NCBI RefSeq assembly: GCF_947090775.1
Contig: NZ_OX352321.1
Coordinates: 620,001 to 684,000, forward strand
Direction: 5' to 3'
DNA length: 64,000 nucleotides
Origin: Pseudarthrobacter sp. MM222
GTDB lineage: Bacteria; Actinomycetota; Actinomycetes; Actinomycetales; Micrococcaceae
Shown: positions 8,125-15,919 of the stretch, in pieces
How the letters are laid out: every line of letters starts with the position of its first letter
Position numbering within the stretch: position 1 is the first letter of the stretch
Notes under the pieces: model-generated
What the model saw: only the letters and a program-made list of their open reading frames with translations
The model's database searches: none
What the model was told of the DNA's origin: nothing
Position numbers and translations under genes: made by a program

Positions 8125-8862
8125 ATGCACCGACGAATCACACGGCCAGCCATAATTCTGGCGGCTCTCTTGGCCATTACCGGCTGCGGGGCCGGCACCG
8201 GCACCGGCACCACAACCTCCCCCGCAACGCCGGCGGCGGCTCCCACGGCCACCCCCACGGCAACTCCAACTCCCGCGAAGAGCTACACCAATGCGGACCT
8301 GACCGGCCTCATCTCCACGCTGAAGGACGCGCAGGGCCAACCGCTGACTGTGATTCCAGCAGCGCAGATCGACCAGGGCATCATCAGAGCCAAGGAAGTA
8401 CTGAAGACCGCCGTCTTCACCCCGGAAGCCTGCAAGGCCTTTGCCGACAGCAACGCCCAGGTCCCGGACGGCAGCACGTACGCGGCGGGTACCAGCGTCT
8501 CGGCAACTGACAAGACGACAACCGTTGTCACGGTCATCGCCCTCAAGGACGCCCAAACCATGACCGATCAGCTGGATGCATCCGAGGCCGCTGCCGCACA
8601 GTGCCAGACTTTCACCCTGGAAGCTGCCGGCCAGAAAATCACCACTGAGACCACGCCCGTTGATGCCGCCACGGATGGGGACGCGTCCTTCGCGGCCCTG
8701 GCCAAGCAAAGCCTTGGCACGGGCCAGACACAAACGGCGCTGACTGTTACCGGCATCAAGGGCAACCTTGCGGTGACAGCTGTGAAAGCGGGCCCCGCCG
8801 TCACTCAGCAGGCCTCAGCCGAGCTCACGCAGCTGATCAACACCATCCTGGCCCACGGCTGA
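8125..8862 (+). CDS. secreted lipoprotein of unknown function
   Basis: A 245-residue lipoprotein. The N-terminal signal peptide ends in the lipobox LAITGC with Cys21 as the predicted lipidated residue. A Gly/Thr/Pro-rich tether follows (about 22-52, with repeated TPTATPT). The C-terminal domain of roughly 190 residues contains two cysteines, in PEACKAFAD and AAQCQTFTLE, that may form a disulfide. Its layout resembles surface sensor-domain lipoproteins of actinobacteria, but I cannot assign a family. It is probably transcribed alone. Confidence 0.8.
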   Translation: MHRRITRPAIILAALLAITGCGAGTGTGTTTSPATPAAAPTATPTATPTPAKSYTNADLTGLISTLKDAQGQPLTVIPAAQIDQGIIRAKEVLKTAVFTPEACKAFADSNAQVPDGSTYAAGTSVSATDKTTTVVTVIALKDAQTMTDQLDASEAAAAQCQTFTLEAAGQKITTETTPVDAATDGDASFAALAKQSLGTGQTQTALTVTGIKGNLAVTAVKAGPAVTQQASAELTQLINTILAHG

Positions 8863-8953
8863 GGTCGCTCCACTGGTCCAGGCCTTCCCTGCGGGGCGGG
8901 CACCGCCGCCCCTCCGTGGGGGAGTCTGGATCAACCGTCGGCACCCCAGCGTG

Positions 8954-10141
8954 TCACTTCGACGCCGGAGAACGGCCAGCGGCCTGCCAGCTGACCGGAA
9001 GCTCCTTGAGCCCGAAAATGATCGTGCTCTCCATCCGTTCGAGATGCGCTCCGGCCGCGAGGGTCAGTCCGGGCAACCGGGAGAGTACGGCTGTCAGCGC
9101 GATCCTGGCTTCCAGCCGGGCAAGAGGGGCGCCGAGACAGAAGTGAATGCCCTGGCCGAAGGCAAGGTGCCTGACAGGTCCGCGGTCAATGTCGAACTGT
9201 TCAGGCCGCTGGAATTGCCGCTCGTCGCGGTTCGCGGAGCCGATCCAGGCCACCAGCGGCGCTCCGGCCGGAATAGGAACGTCGCCCACGGTGGTGTCCG
9301 TGGCCGCCACCCGGTACATGGACTGGACGGGCGAGCGAAAACGCAGCACTTCTTCGACGGCCTGCGGCAGCAGCGACGGATCGGCGACGAGCCGTTCGAA
9401 TGTGTCCGGCGCTTCAGTGAAGCAAAGCACCGCATTGCCGATCAGGTTGGTCGTGGTTTCATTGCCCGCAACGAGGAGCAGGCTGCAGAAGCCCAGCAGC
9501 TCGGCCACACTCAGTTTCTGCCCGTCAATCTCGGCGGCCAGCAGGTTGCTGATCAGATCGTTTCCCGGCCGGCTTCTTCGCTGGTCGATCATGGCAAGGA
9601 AGTAGTCAGTCATTTCCCGGTTGGTGGCGTGGTGGTCGGCATCCTCGGTTACGCCTCGCGTTTGGCTGACGATCACATCGGACCACTGCTTGAAGCGATT
9701 CCGGTCCTCCGCGGGTATGCCCATGAGCTCCGCGATCACGATCACCGGCAGTGGGTAAGCCAGCTCCTTGATCAGGTCCGCTGTTCCGACGGTTGCCACC
9801 CCGTCCAGCAACTCCTCCGTGAGCGCCGAGATCCGGGGAGCAAGCCCCTCCACCGCCCTAGGGGTGAACGCCTGGGTCACCAAGGAGCGCAATTGCCGGT
9901 GGCGGGGAGGATCAGTGCTGATCAGACTCGCCGCGAACAGCTGCCCGGTCTCCGAGGCCTCGTCTCCGCCCATCCTGGAGGAGAACACCGCATGTTCGGT
10001 GAGCACCCGCTGCACGTCGTCATACCGGAAGACATGCCAACTCCCGGATTGCTCATCGTGGAAAACGGGGACGCGGTCCCTCATGCTCCGGTAGTGCGGA
10101 AAGGGGTCCAGCGGATGCTCATTGTCCGGTATGAAATCCAC
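8954..10141 (-). CDS. cytochrome P450
   Basis: Soluble class I bacterial P450 monooxygenase, 395 residues. The oxygen-binding I-helix motif AGNETT is at 225-230, the ExxR motif as EEVLR at 263-267, and the haem loop FGQGIHFCLG at 328-337 with Cys335 as the haem ligand. The length and motifs resemble the CYP107 and related families that hydroxylate small hydrophobic substrates. No ferredoxin or ferredoxin reductase gene is adjacent, so redox partners must be elsewhere. The natural substrate is unknown. Confidence 0.95.
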   Translation of the reverse strand: MDFIPDNEHPLDPFPHYRSMRDRVPVFHDEQSGSWHVFRYDDVQRVLTEHAVFSSRMGGDEASETGQLFAASLISTDPPRHRQLRSLVTQAFTPRAVEGLAPRISALTEELLDGVATVGTADLIKELAYPLPVIVIAELMGIPAEDRNRFKQWSDVIVSQTRGVTEDADHHATNREMTDYFLAMIDQRRSRPGNDLISNLLAAEIDGQKLSVAELLGFCSLLLVAGNETTTNLIGNAVLCFTEAPDTFERLVADPSLLPQAVEEVLRFRSPVQSMYRVAATDTTVGDVPIPAGAPLVAWIGSANRDERQFQRPEQFDIDRGPVRHLAFGQGIHFCLGAPLARLEARIALTAVLSRLPGLTLAAGAHLERMESTIIFGLKELPVSWQAAGRSPASK

Positions 10142-10308
10142 GGCTGGCCTCTCTGCTCAGCCCGGCGATCATTCGGCCCTAGCCGAGGCGTCGGGGCGGG
10201 TGGGCCGAAGGGCCCGTCAGAGCCTGAGCATATCCAAGACAGCTCCCGCACGTCACTAGCAAGCAACAACGAGCCGTCGCAAGCTGGCCGCGCGCGCGGT
10301 CCAGCCGC

Positions 10309-11535
10309 CTACCGGAAAGATTTCTGATGCCGCAGAACCGAAGCGACGTACGCCTTCGTGTCCTCGTACATGCCCCTGTTCATCACCGAGTACTGGCCCT
10401 GGTAATAGCTCGCAATCGCGATCTCCTTGCTCGGACTGGTGCTGATCAAAGCCGAGATAATGGCGACCCCGGCAGTGACATTGTCCTGGGCCTTGCGCAG
10501 ATCAAGCGACCGGCCAACAAGCTGGGACGCCCATTCGCCGGAGGTCGGCATGACCTGCATCGTGCCGATCGCACCTGCCGACGACGTGACGTTCTGGCGG
10601 AAGCTGGACTCCTGCATGGCGAATGCCAACGCCAGGGACGGATCCACTTTCATGCGGCGGGCGGTAGCGGCCACCATGGTCTTCAGCTGGGCTACTGACG
10701 GTGTAGACGACGGCGCCGCCGGCTTCGGGTTCGGGGCGGCCGTGGCCTTTCCGGCGATGGCGATCTTCTGCCCAGGGTAGATGATCGTCCGCAGATTCAT
10801 GCCGTTCGCGGCCAGGATGCTTGACAGGCTGACACCGTGGTTGGCTGCAATGCGGGACAGCGTGTCACCGGCCTTAACCACGTAGGACTTCGCGGCAGCC
10901 GGCTTCGGGGCTGGTTTTGCAACTGGTTTAGGTGCTGGCTTCGGCGCTGGTTTGGCGGCCGGCTTGGGTGCGGGCTTTGCGGGCGCCGGTGCGGCCTTGG
11001 CTGTCAGGCGGATTTTCTGCCCCGGGTAGATGATGGTCCGCAGATTCATCCCGTTTGCCGCCAGGAGGCCGGACAGGCTGACACCGTGTTTCGCGGCGAT
11101 CCCGCTGAGCGTGTCGCCGGGCTTGACGGTGTGTATGGCGGCGGCGGGTGTGGCCGGCTTAGCTGCCGGCTTGGGTGCGGGCTTAGCTGCCGGCTTGGTG
11201 GCGGGCTTGGCTGCCGGCTTGGCGGCTGGCTTGGGTGCAGCGGCTTTGGTGGCGGGACGCAGCTTGATCTTCTGCCCCGGATAGATGATGGTCCGCGCGC
11301 TCATGTTGTTGGCCGCGAAAATGGATGCGAGGCTCACTCCATGCCTGGCGGCGATCCCGCTGAGAGTGTCGCCTGAGCGGACGGTGTAGGTCCCCGTGGA
11401 GGCGGCCTGCAGGGTCGCCTGCATGGCAGCGGGGTTGGCCGCGTTGGCGGTTCCGCCGAACATGGTAGACAGGACAACCGCCGACATGGCTCCGGCGGTG
11501 ACGGCGGCGCTGAGACGCCTGATCGGGTTGCTCAT
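10309..11535 (-). CDS. triple-LysM secreted lytic transglycosylase
   Basis: Secreted cell-wall enzyme of 408 residues. A signal peptide covers about residues 1-32. Three LysM peptidoglycan-binding domains lie at 49-92, 135-177 and 217-260, each ending in a conserved TIIYPGQKI stretch. Ala/Lys/Pro repeat linkers (KPAAKPA type) join them. The C-terminal domain is SLT-like: the catalytic Glu is probably Glu309 in AMQESSF, followed by GAIGTMQVMP at 321-330. It should cleave peptidoglycan glycan strands during growth or resuscitation. The long upstream leader is rich in hairpins and may control expression. Confidence 0.92.
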   Translation of the reverse strand: MSNPIRRLSAAVTAGAMSAVVLSTMFGGTANAANPAAMQATLQAASTGTYTVRSGDTLSGIAARHGVSLASIFAANNMSARTIIYPGQKIKLRPATKAAAPKPAAKPAAKPATKPAAKPAPKPAAKPATPAAAIHTVKPGDTLSGIAAKHGVSLSGLLAANGMNLRTIIYPGQKIRLTAKAAPAPAKPAPKPAAKPAPKPAPKPVAKPAPKPAAAKSYVVKAGDTLSRIAANHGVSLSSILAANGMNLRTIIYPGQKIAIAGKATAAPNPKPAAPSSTPSVAQLKTMVAATARRMKVDPSLALAFAMQESSFRQNVTSSAGAIGTMQVMPTSGEWASQLVGRSLDLRKAQDNVTAGVAIISALISTSPSKEIAIASYYQGQYSVMNRGMYEDTKAYVASVLRHQKSFR

Positions 11536-11735
11536 CGAACTTCCTCAAAACTGGTGGTTCCTCGACTACTCCTCGCGGAACCAGAGCGGTGGTACACCGC
11601 CGGGCGAATTCGGCGCCAGCCTTGGGAGTCCTTCAGCGGCACTGCTGGAACGGCAGTGGGCGGCCTATTAATCTTTATCGGCTGAACCGGGCCGGATGTA
11701 ACCGGATTTAATCAGGGCAGAACATCGCGGATGCT
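11536..11735 (-). promoter_or_regulatory. hairpin-rich 5' leader of the LysM transglycosylase gene
   Basis: Three inverted repeats stand in series upstream of the start. TGGTTCC 11555-11561 pairs with GGAACCA 11577-11583. GCGGTG 11586-11591 pairs with CACCGC 11595-11600. CACTGC 11640-11645 pairs with GCAGTG 11653-11658. An AT-rich stretch around 11667-11680 could hold the promoter. Actinobacterial cell-wall hydrolases are often preceded by the c-di-AMP ydaO riboswitch, but I cannot match its conserved sequence blocks, so the class is unassigned. Confidence 0.4.
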
Positions 11736-11848
11736 CAGTGGGCTCACGTCGAGCCGTTGGTACCCGTTGCTTCGCGGGGGGATTGTGTGTCAGCCTCGAA
11801 GTGAGCCCGGCGCCGGGGCGACGGCGGGCGGCAGAGAGGGAGCACGGC

Positions 11849-12472
11849 ATGGGACTGATCCATATCGACCTGTTCACCACGCTCGACGGCGTCGCGCAGG
11901 CGCCCGGCGGGCCAGACGAGGACACTGAGGGCGGGTTCGCCTTTGGCGGCTGGCAGGCGCCCCTGATCGACGCGGTCGTCGGCGAGCAGATCGACGCCGG
12001 GATGGCGGGGATGGACGCTCTGCTGCTTGGGCGCCGGACCTACGACATCTTCGCCGGGTACTGGCCGCATGCGGGCGGGGAAATCGCACGGCTGTTCAAC
12101 CGCCTCCCGAAATACGTGGCCTCGCGCCAGGCGCCTGCCCTCGAGTGGGCCGGCTCCACGCTGCTCGGTCCTGATGTGCCCGCCGCAGTGCGCGCACTGC
12201 GCGACAGGCACGAGAACGTCCACGTCATCGGCAGTCTTGACTTCGTGCAGACCCTGTTCGGCGAGCGGCTCTTCGATCGCCTCACGCTCTGGGTGTATCC
12301 GATCCTCCTCGGCGGTGGAAAGAAGGTCTTCGCCGACGGGGTGGTGCCAACGAACCTCAGACTCATCGAGCCGGTCGTCGCCTCACCGAAGGGCGCGGTG
12401 CTGCAGCGCTACGCGCTCGCCGATGGCACGCCTGGCGTCGGCGACATGTCGGCCGTCGACCAGGCGGGCTAG
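11849..12472 (+). CDS. dihydrofolate reductase family protein (RibD C-terminal domain type)
   Basis: A 207-residue stand-alone RibD_C/DHFR-fold protein, starting HIDLFTTLDGVAQAPGGPDE as is usual for this family. The central LLLGRRTYDIFAGYWP segment is the typical nucleotide-binding strand-helix. The C-terminus contains LTLWVYPILLGGGKKVF, which matches the conserved end of the fold. Such proteins are predicted NADPH-dependent reductases of unknown substrate. ATG 11849 has GAGAGGGAG about 7 bases upstream, so it is preferred over longer starts. It stands alone between an unrelated LysM gene and a two-component system. Confidence 0.88.
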   Translation: MGLIHIDLFTTLDGVAQAPGGPDEDTEGGFAFGGWQAPLIDAVVGEQIDAGMAGMDALLLGRRTYDIFAGYWPHAGGEIARLFNRLPKYVASRQAPALEWAGSTLLGPDVPAAVRALRDRHENVHVIGSLDFVQTLFGERLFDRLTLWVYPILLGGGKKVFADGVVPTNLRLIEPVVASPKGAVLQRYALADGTPGVGDMSAVDQAG

Positions 12473-12603
12473 GGCGTTTTCCGACTCCGACTGGCGGAAC
12501 CACGGGCGGATCAGTCATCCGTGGGGTGGAACTTCCTCATCATCGGGTTGGAACTCTCCCGAAATGGGTCTCTGTGCTGGAAGAGCCCGCTTAGGGTGAA
12601 GGC

Positions 12604-13863
12604 ATGTTCAAAACGATTCAGTCCCTGAGGTTCCTTGCGGCACCGGCCACGGCCGTGCTGATTCTGGGGATACTTCTCATCCTGGAGCAGCGCCATTTCG
12701 ACCAGAACAGCGCCCTGTTGCTGGCGCTCCTGACCGGTGTAGCTGTGGCTGAAATGCTGCCGGCGACGGCCCTCGGACTGGTTTTCGTCGCCCTGGCCCT
12801 TCAGGGGCTCAAGGTCCTCCCGCTGGTGCTTCTCTCCGGCGTGCTAAGCTACGCTGCCGTTCCGGTGGTCATCTTCTTCGCCATGATCGGCTGGAAAAAC
12901 CGGAACAGGTGGGTCGTCCCCGTTTCTGCTGTCGTATTCGCCGGCATCACCACCGTCAATTGGTTCACCGACCAGACCTGGATCAACTTCATCTTCGGCA
13001 ACCAGCTCTACGGCAGGGGACTACTGCGAACCCTCACGTATGCTTTTCTGATCTTCGGGGCGTTCGCCGCCCTGAACCTCGCCGCCTGGGCCGTTGGTAT
13101 GGCAGTCAACAGCGTCTCAAGGAGCCGGAGGGCACAGCTCGTGGCGGAAACCCGACTCCGGGAAACGGCGACCGAACTTGCCGTCGAACAGGAACGCAAC
13201 AGGATCGCCGGAGAGCTGCACGATGTCCTGGCACATTCGCTGACGGTGATCGTGGCGCAGGCCGACGGAATTCGCTTCATCCACCGCACAGAACCGGAAT
13301 CCGTCGACCAAGCGTCGAGGGTCATCGCCGAATCAGCGAGGACCGCACTGGTCGAAACTCGTCGGCTGATTGAAGGCTTTTCCACAAAGCTAAGCAACCA
13401 GCCGACTCACAAGATTGAAGATCTTGCGATTCTTGCCGAACGTTTGAGCTCCAGCGGTATGCCGGTCACGATGGAACTTACAGGCGAGCCGTGGGACATG
13501 ACCGCCGTCCAGCAGCTAACGGTTTATCGGCTTGCGCAGGAGAGCCTTACAAACGCGTTCAAGCACGGGGACCGGAACCGGGGCACGCACCTGCACCTCG
13601 CCTGGGCCGCAACGTCCCTTGAGCTCCGTGTCCGCTCTTCGCTGATCTCCCGCCCGGCCGTCGAGCCGAAGACCACCCCATCGGGCCGCGGGATAGCAGG
13701 AATGAAAGCCCGCGCTGCAGCCGCCGGCGGCTGGGTCGAAACAGTCCGCGGCGCAGAGACCTTCGAAGTGCTGGCGTTCCTCCCTTCGGCGGCTCCTGAC
13801 CAGCACGCAGCGGCAGCCCGGAAACAGCCCCGCCTTCTTGCTTTGGAAGGAGCACAGCCATGA
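12604..13863 (+). CDS. NarL-type sensor histidine kinase
   Basis: Membrane sensor kinase of 419 residues. The first 170 residues contain about five hydrophobic helices and no large extracellular domain, suggesting sensing within the membrane. The dimerisation/phosphoacceptor domain (HisKA_3) has ELHDVLAHSL with His206. The ATPase domain begins near 300, with an N-box RLAQESLTNAFKHG (309-322) and G-box GRGIAGMKARA. The stop codon overlaps the start of the response regulator by 4 bases, so the pair is translationally coupled. The signal is unknown. Confidence 0.93.
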   Translation: MFKTIQSLRFLAAPATAVLILGILLILEQRHFDQNSALLLALLTGVAVAEMLPATALGLVFVALALQGLKVLPLVLLSGVLSYAAVPVVIFFAMIGWKNRNRWVVPVSAVVFAGITTVNWFTDQTWINFIFGNQLYGRGLLRTLTYAFLIFGAFAALNLAAWAVGMAVNSVSRSRRAQLVAETRLRETATELAVEQERNRIAGELHDVLAHSLTVIVAQADGIRFIHRTEPESVDQASRVIAESARTALVETRRLIEGFSTKLSNQPTHKIEDLAILAERLSSSGMPVTMELTGEPWDMTAVQQLTVYRLAQESLTNAFKHGDRNRGTHLHLAWAATSLELRVRSSLISRPAVEPKTTPSGRGIAGMKARAAAAGGWVETVRGAETFEVLAFLPSAAPDQHAAAARKQPRLLALEGAQP

Positions 13864-14516
13864 CCCGTGCACCAATCCGGATTGCCCTGGCCGATGACCA
13901 GCCGCTGTTTAGCGCCGGACTCAAAATGATCCTGCGCAGCCAGACGGATATGGACCTTGTCGGGGAAGCGGTCAATGGAGCGGCGGCCGTTGAACTCGTG
14001 CAGGAGTTATGTCCTGATGTGCTCCTAATGGACATCAGGATGCCCGTTATGGACGGAATCACGGCAACGAAAACGATCATGGCGGCGCCCATTCGACCCG
14101 CTACCAAAATTATCGTTCTGACCACCATCCAGCATGACGAAGCCGTCGTGCGGGCTATCCAGGCCGGCGCTGCAGGTTTTCTGACCAAGGACACCACACC
14201 CGACTTCCTGCTGGCCGCCATCCGAACGGTCCACTCGGGGCACTCGGTCATCGCCCCGGCCATCACGAACGAACTGCTGCGTGACTACACCACGCCCGCC
14301 ACCGGGAACGACGCAGCCCTGGCCGACCTGTCGGGCCGGGAACGCGACGTGTTTCTCCTGACCGCCAAAGGACTGGGAAACGCCGAGATCGCCGATTCGC
14401 TGGTGCTCAGCGAGGCCACCGTGAAGTCCCACGTGGGCAGCATACTGGCGAAGCTCAAGCTGAAGAACCGGATTCAGCTCGTCGCCTTCGCCTACGAGAA
14501 CAACGTACTCAACTAG
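13860..14516 (+). CDS. NarL/LuxR-type response regulator
   Basis: A 218-residue two-domain regulator. The receiver domain has acidic residues Asp12-Asp13, phosphoacceptor Asp58 in LLMDIRMPVMDG and the conserved Lys near residue 107. The C-terminal LuxR helix-turn-helix includes LSGRERDVFLLTAKGLGNAE and SEATVKSHVGSILAKL. It is partnered with the kinase immediately upstream (4-base overlap). The secreted-protein gene 87 bases downstream is a plausible target or signal-sensing partner, which is inferred only from proximity. Confidence 0.94.
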   Translation: MTRAPIRIALADDQPLFSAGLKMILRSQTDMDLVGEAVNGAAAVELVQELCPDVLLMDIRMPVMDGITATKTIMAAPIRPATKIIVLTTIQHDEAVVRAIQAGAAGFLTKDTTPDFLLAAIRTVHSGHSVIAPAITNELLRDYTTPATGNDAALADLSGRERDVFLLTAKGLGNAEIADSLVLSEATVKSHVGSILAKLKLKNRIQLVAFAYENNVLN

Positions 14517-14603
14517 CCCCCGGCAATACCGCCCCGCCTGAAGAGGCCTTCCCGGCAGCGAAGGCCAGCCACCGCATTGCCCAAAACAACTCAAGGAGCC
14601 ACC

Positions 14604-15482
14604 ATGCATAAGAAGATCTTCGGCGCTGCCGTCCTGGTCGTCGGCACCGGCGCCGCCCTGGCGGCGGCCGCCATACCGGCGGCGTCAGTTACAGCGTCCC
14701 CGGAGCCCGTCTCGGGGATCATCCGCCAGGCCGAGGCGTACGCCACAGCCGATCCGATCGCAGAGAAGGGCATGCAGGAAGCTGTCCGGCTCTGCATGGC
14801 CAAGGCAGGGTTCGACTATGCGCCGCCCATCTCCGACCTGACACTGGACCTCAACGGAGCCATCGGATTCAAACGGCTCACGGTCGACGCCGCCAAAGCC
14901 AGCGGTTACGCCAGCACCCGGCCGCAGGGACCCCGCGAGCCGGCGGCCGAGTCCGCAGACGGCAAACTTTTCGCCAACCCGGCCTTCACCGACGCACTCA
15001 CCGGGCCCGACGACACCGCCCCAAAGGCCACAGTGGGCGGAATGGGAACCTCCTCCGGTGGATGCCGTGGCGAAGCCATGACACAGATCTATGGCAACGC
15101 GGAGCATTACATGCTCGCCACCGGCATCGCCTACAACTCGTTTTTCCCCGCCAGCTTGTCCGCCTCCGGCGACTCAGGAATTACCAAAGCCGTCACTGAC
15201 TGGACAGCATGCATGAAAGAAACCTCCTACGCCTCGTTCGCGAACCCGCAGCAGGCCGCTGATGCGGGAAGTGCCGCAGGCGGCCAGGAAGAGTTCAGAA
15301 TCGCCGTGACCGACGCGGTCTGCCGGGACAAGACCGGGTTCCACACGGCGCTGGACAAAGTCCTGGACAAGTACCTGACAACCCGCATGCAGGAACTTGC
15401 CCCGCAGATCGAACAGGTCAAGGAAATCCGCCGGGCCGCCGCCGCCAACGCGGCAAGGCTGGCCGCCGCCGAATCGAAATAG
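14604..15482 (+). CDS. secreted protein of unknown function next to two-component system
   Basis: A 292-residue exported protein. An N-terminal signal peptide (MHKKIFGAAVLVVGTGAALA and on to about residue 30) lacks a lipobox, so the product is probably secreted or released. The mature part has four cysteines, in VRLCMAKAGF, GGCRGEA, WTACMKET and DAVCRDK, able to form two disulfides. ATG 14604 has AAGGAG 5 bases upstream. It follows the response regulator after 87 bases, possibly in the same transcript. No family is recognised. Confidence 0.8.
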   Translation: MHKKIFGAAVLVVGTGAALAAAAIPAASVTASPEPVSGIIRQAEAYATADPIAEKGMQEAVRLCMAKAGFDYAPPISDLTLDLNGAIGFKRLTVDAAKASGYASTRPQGPREPAAESADGKLFANPAFTDALTGPDDTAPKATVGGMGTSSGGCRGEAMTQIYGNAEHYMLATGIAYNSFFPASLSASGDSGITKAVTDWTACMKETSYASFANPQQAADAGSAAGGQEEFRIAVTDAVCRDKTGFHTALDKVLDKYLTTRMQELAPQIEQVKEIRRAAAANAARLAAAESK

Positions 15483-15640
15483 CCCGGTAAGGCGGCGGTG
15501 TCCTGTCATGAATTGGGGGTGGCAGGATGCCGCCGGCTTCCGCTCTGAGGGCCTGGGCATCGGCAACAGCTTGGCTGGCTGACTGGGCGCCTGGCCAGCC
15601 CCGGGGCCGCCGCCGCCAACGCGGCAAGGCTGGCCGCCGC
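15433..15640. repeat. 37-bp exact direct repeat from the end of the secreted-protein gene
   Basis: The bases 15433-15469, inside the 3' end of the secreted-protein gene, are repeated exactly at 15604-15640, 171 bases downstream in otherwise unmatched sequence. The second copy is followed within 25 bases by the terminator of the tRNA-Thr gene. The intervening 15483-15603 has no supportable gene and may be the decayed remainder of a duplicated gene end. Confidence 0.7.
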
Positions 15641-15655
15641 TGCGATCGCATGAAC

Positions 15656-15699
15656 CGAAAAACCCCGTATTCCCGCTGCCTCAGCGGGAATACGGGGTC
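15656..15699 (-). terminator. rho-independent terminator of tRNA-Thr(CGT)
   Basis: A perfect 16-bp stem pairs 15663-15678 with 15682-15697 with a 3-base loop. Read on the minus strand it is followed by a run of five T. It begins 12 bases after the tRNA 3' end. Confidence 0.9.
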
Positions 15700-15710
15700 C
15701 GTCCGTCTCG

Positions 15711-15783
15711 AGCTTCCTGCCAGAATCGAACTGGCGACCTTCTCATTACGAGTGAGACGCTCTACCAACTGAGCTAAGGAAGC
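15711..15783 (-). tRNA. tRNA-Thr (anticodon CGT)
   Basis: A 73-base minus-strand tRNA. The acceptor stem pairs GCTTCCT with AGGAAGC, the D arm is GCTC-AGTTGGTA-GAGC, and the anticodon stem TCTCA/TGAGA encloses loop CTCGTAA with anticodon CGT (Thr). The T arm has GTTCGATTC with pairing stems GCCA(G)/(C)TGGC. No CCA is encoded. A strong terminator follows. Confidence 0.95.
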
Positions 15784-15919
15784 AACCGCATGAAACCCGG
15801 AAAACCGGGCGGATCATGCAAGAGACAACTGTAATCGAGTTTCGGCGCCCGGGTCAAAATGAGCCGCCATGGCCTGCCGCTGGTGTCCCGGGCCGCGCCG
15901 CCAGAACTCAGAATCGGGT

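Noticed and set aside
11536..11735. c-di-AMP (ydaO) riboswitch before the LysM gene
   Set aside because: The conserved ydaO blocks could not be found, only generic hairpins, so the class was not assigned.
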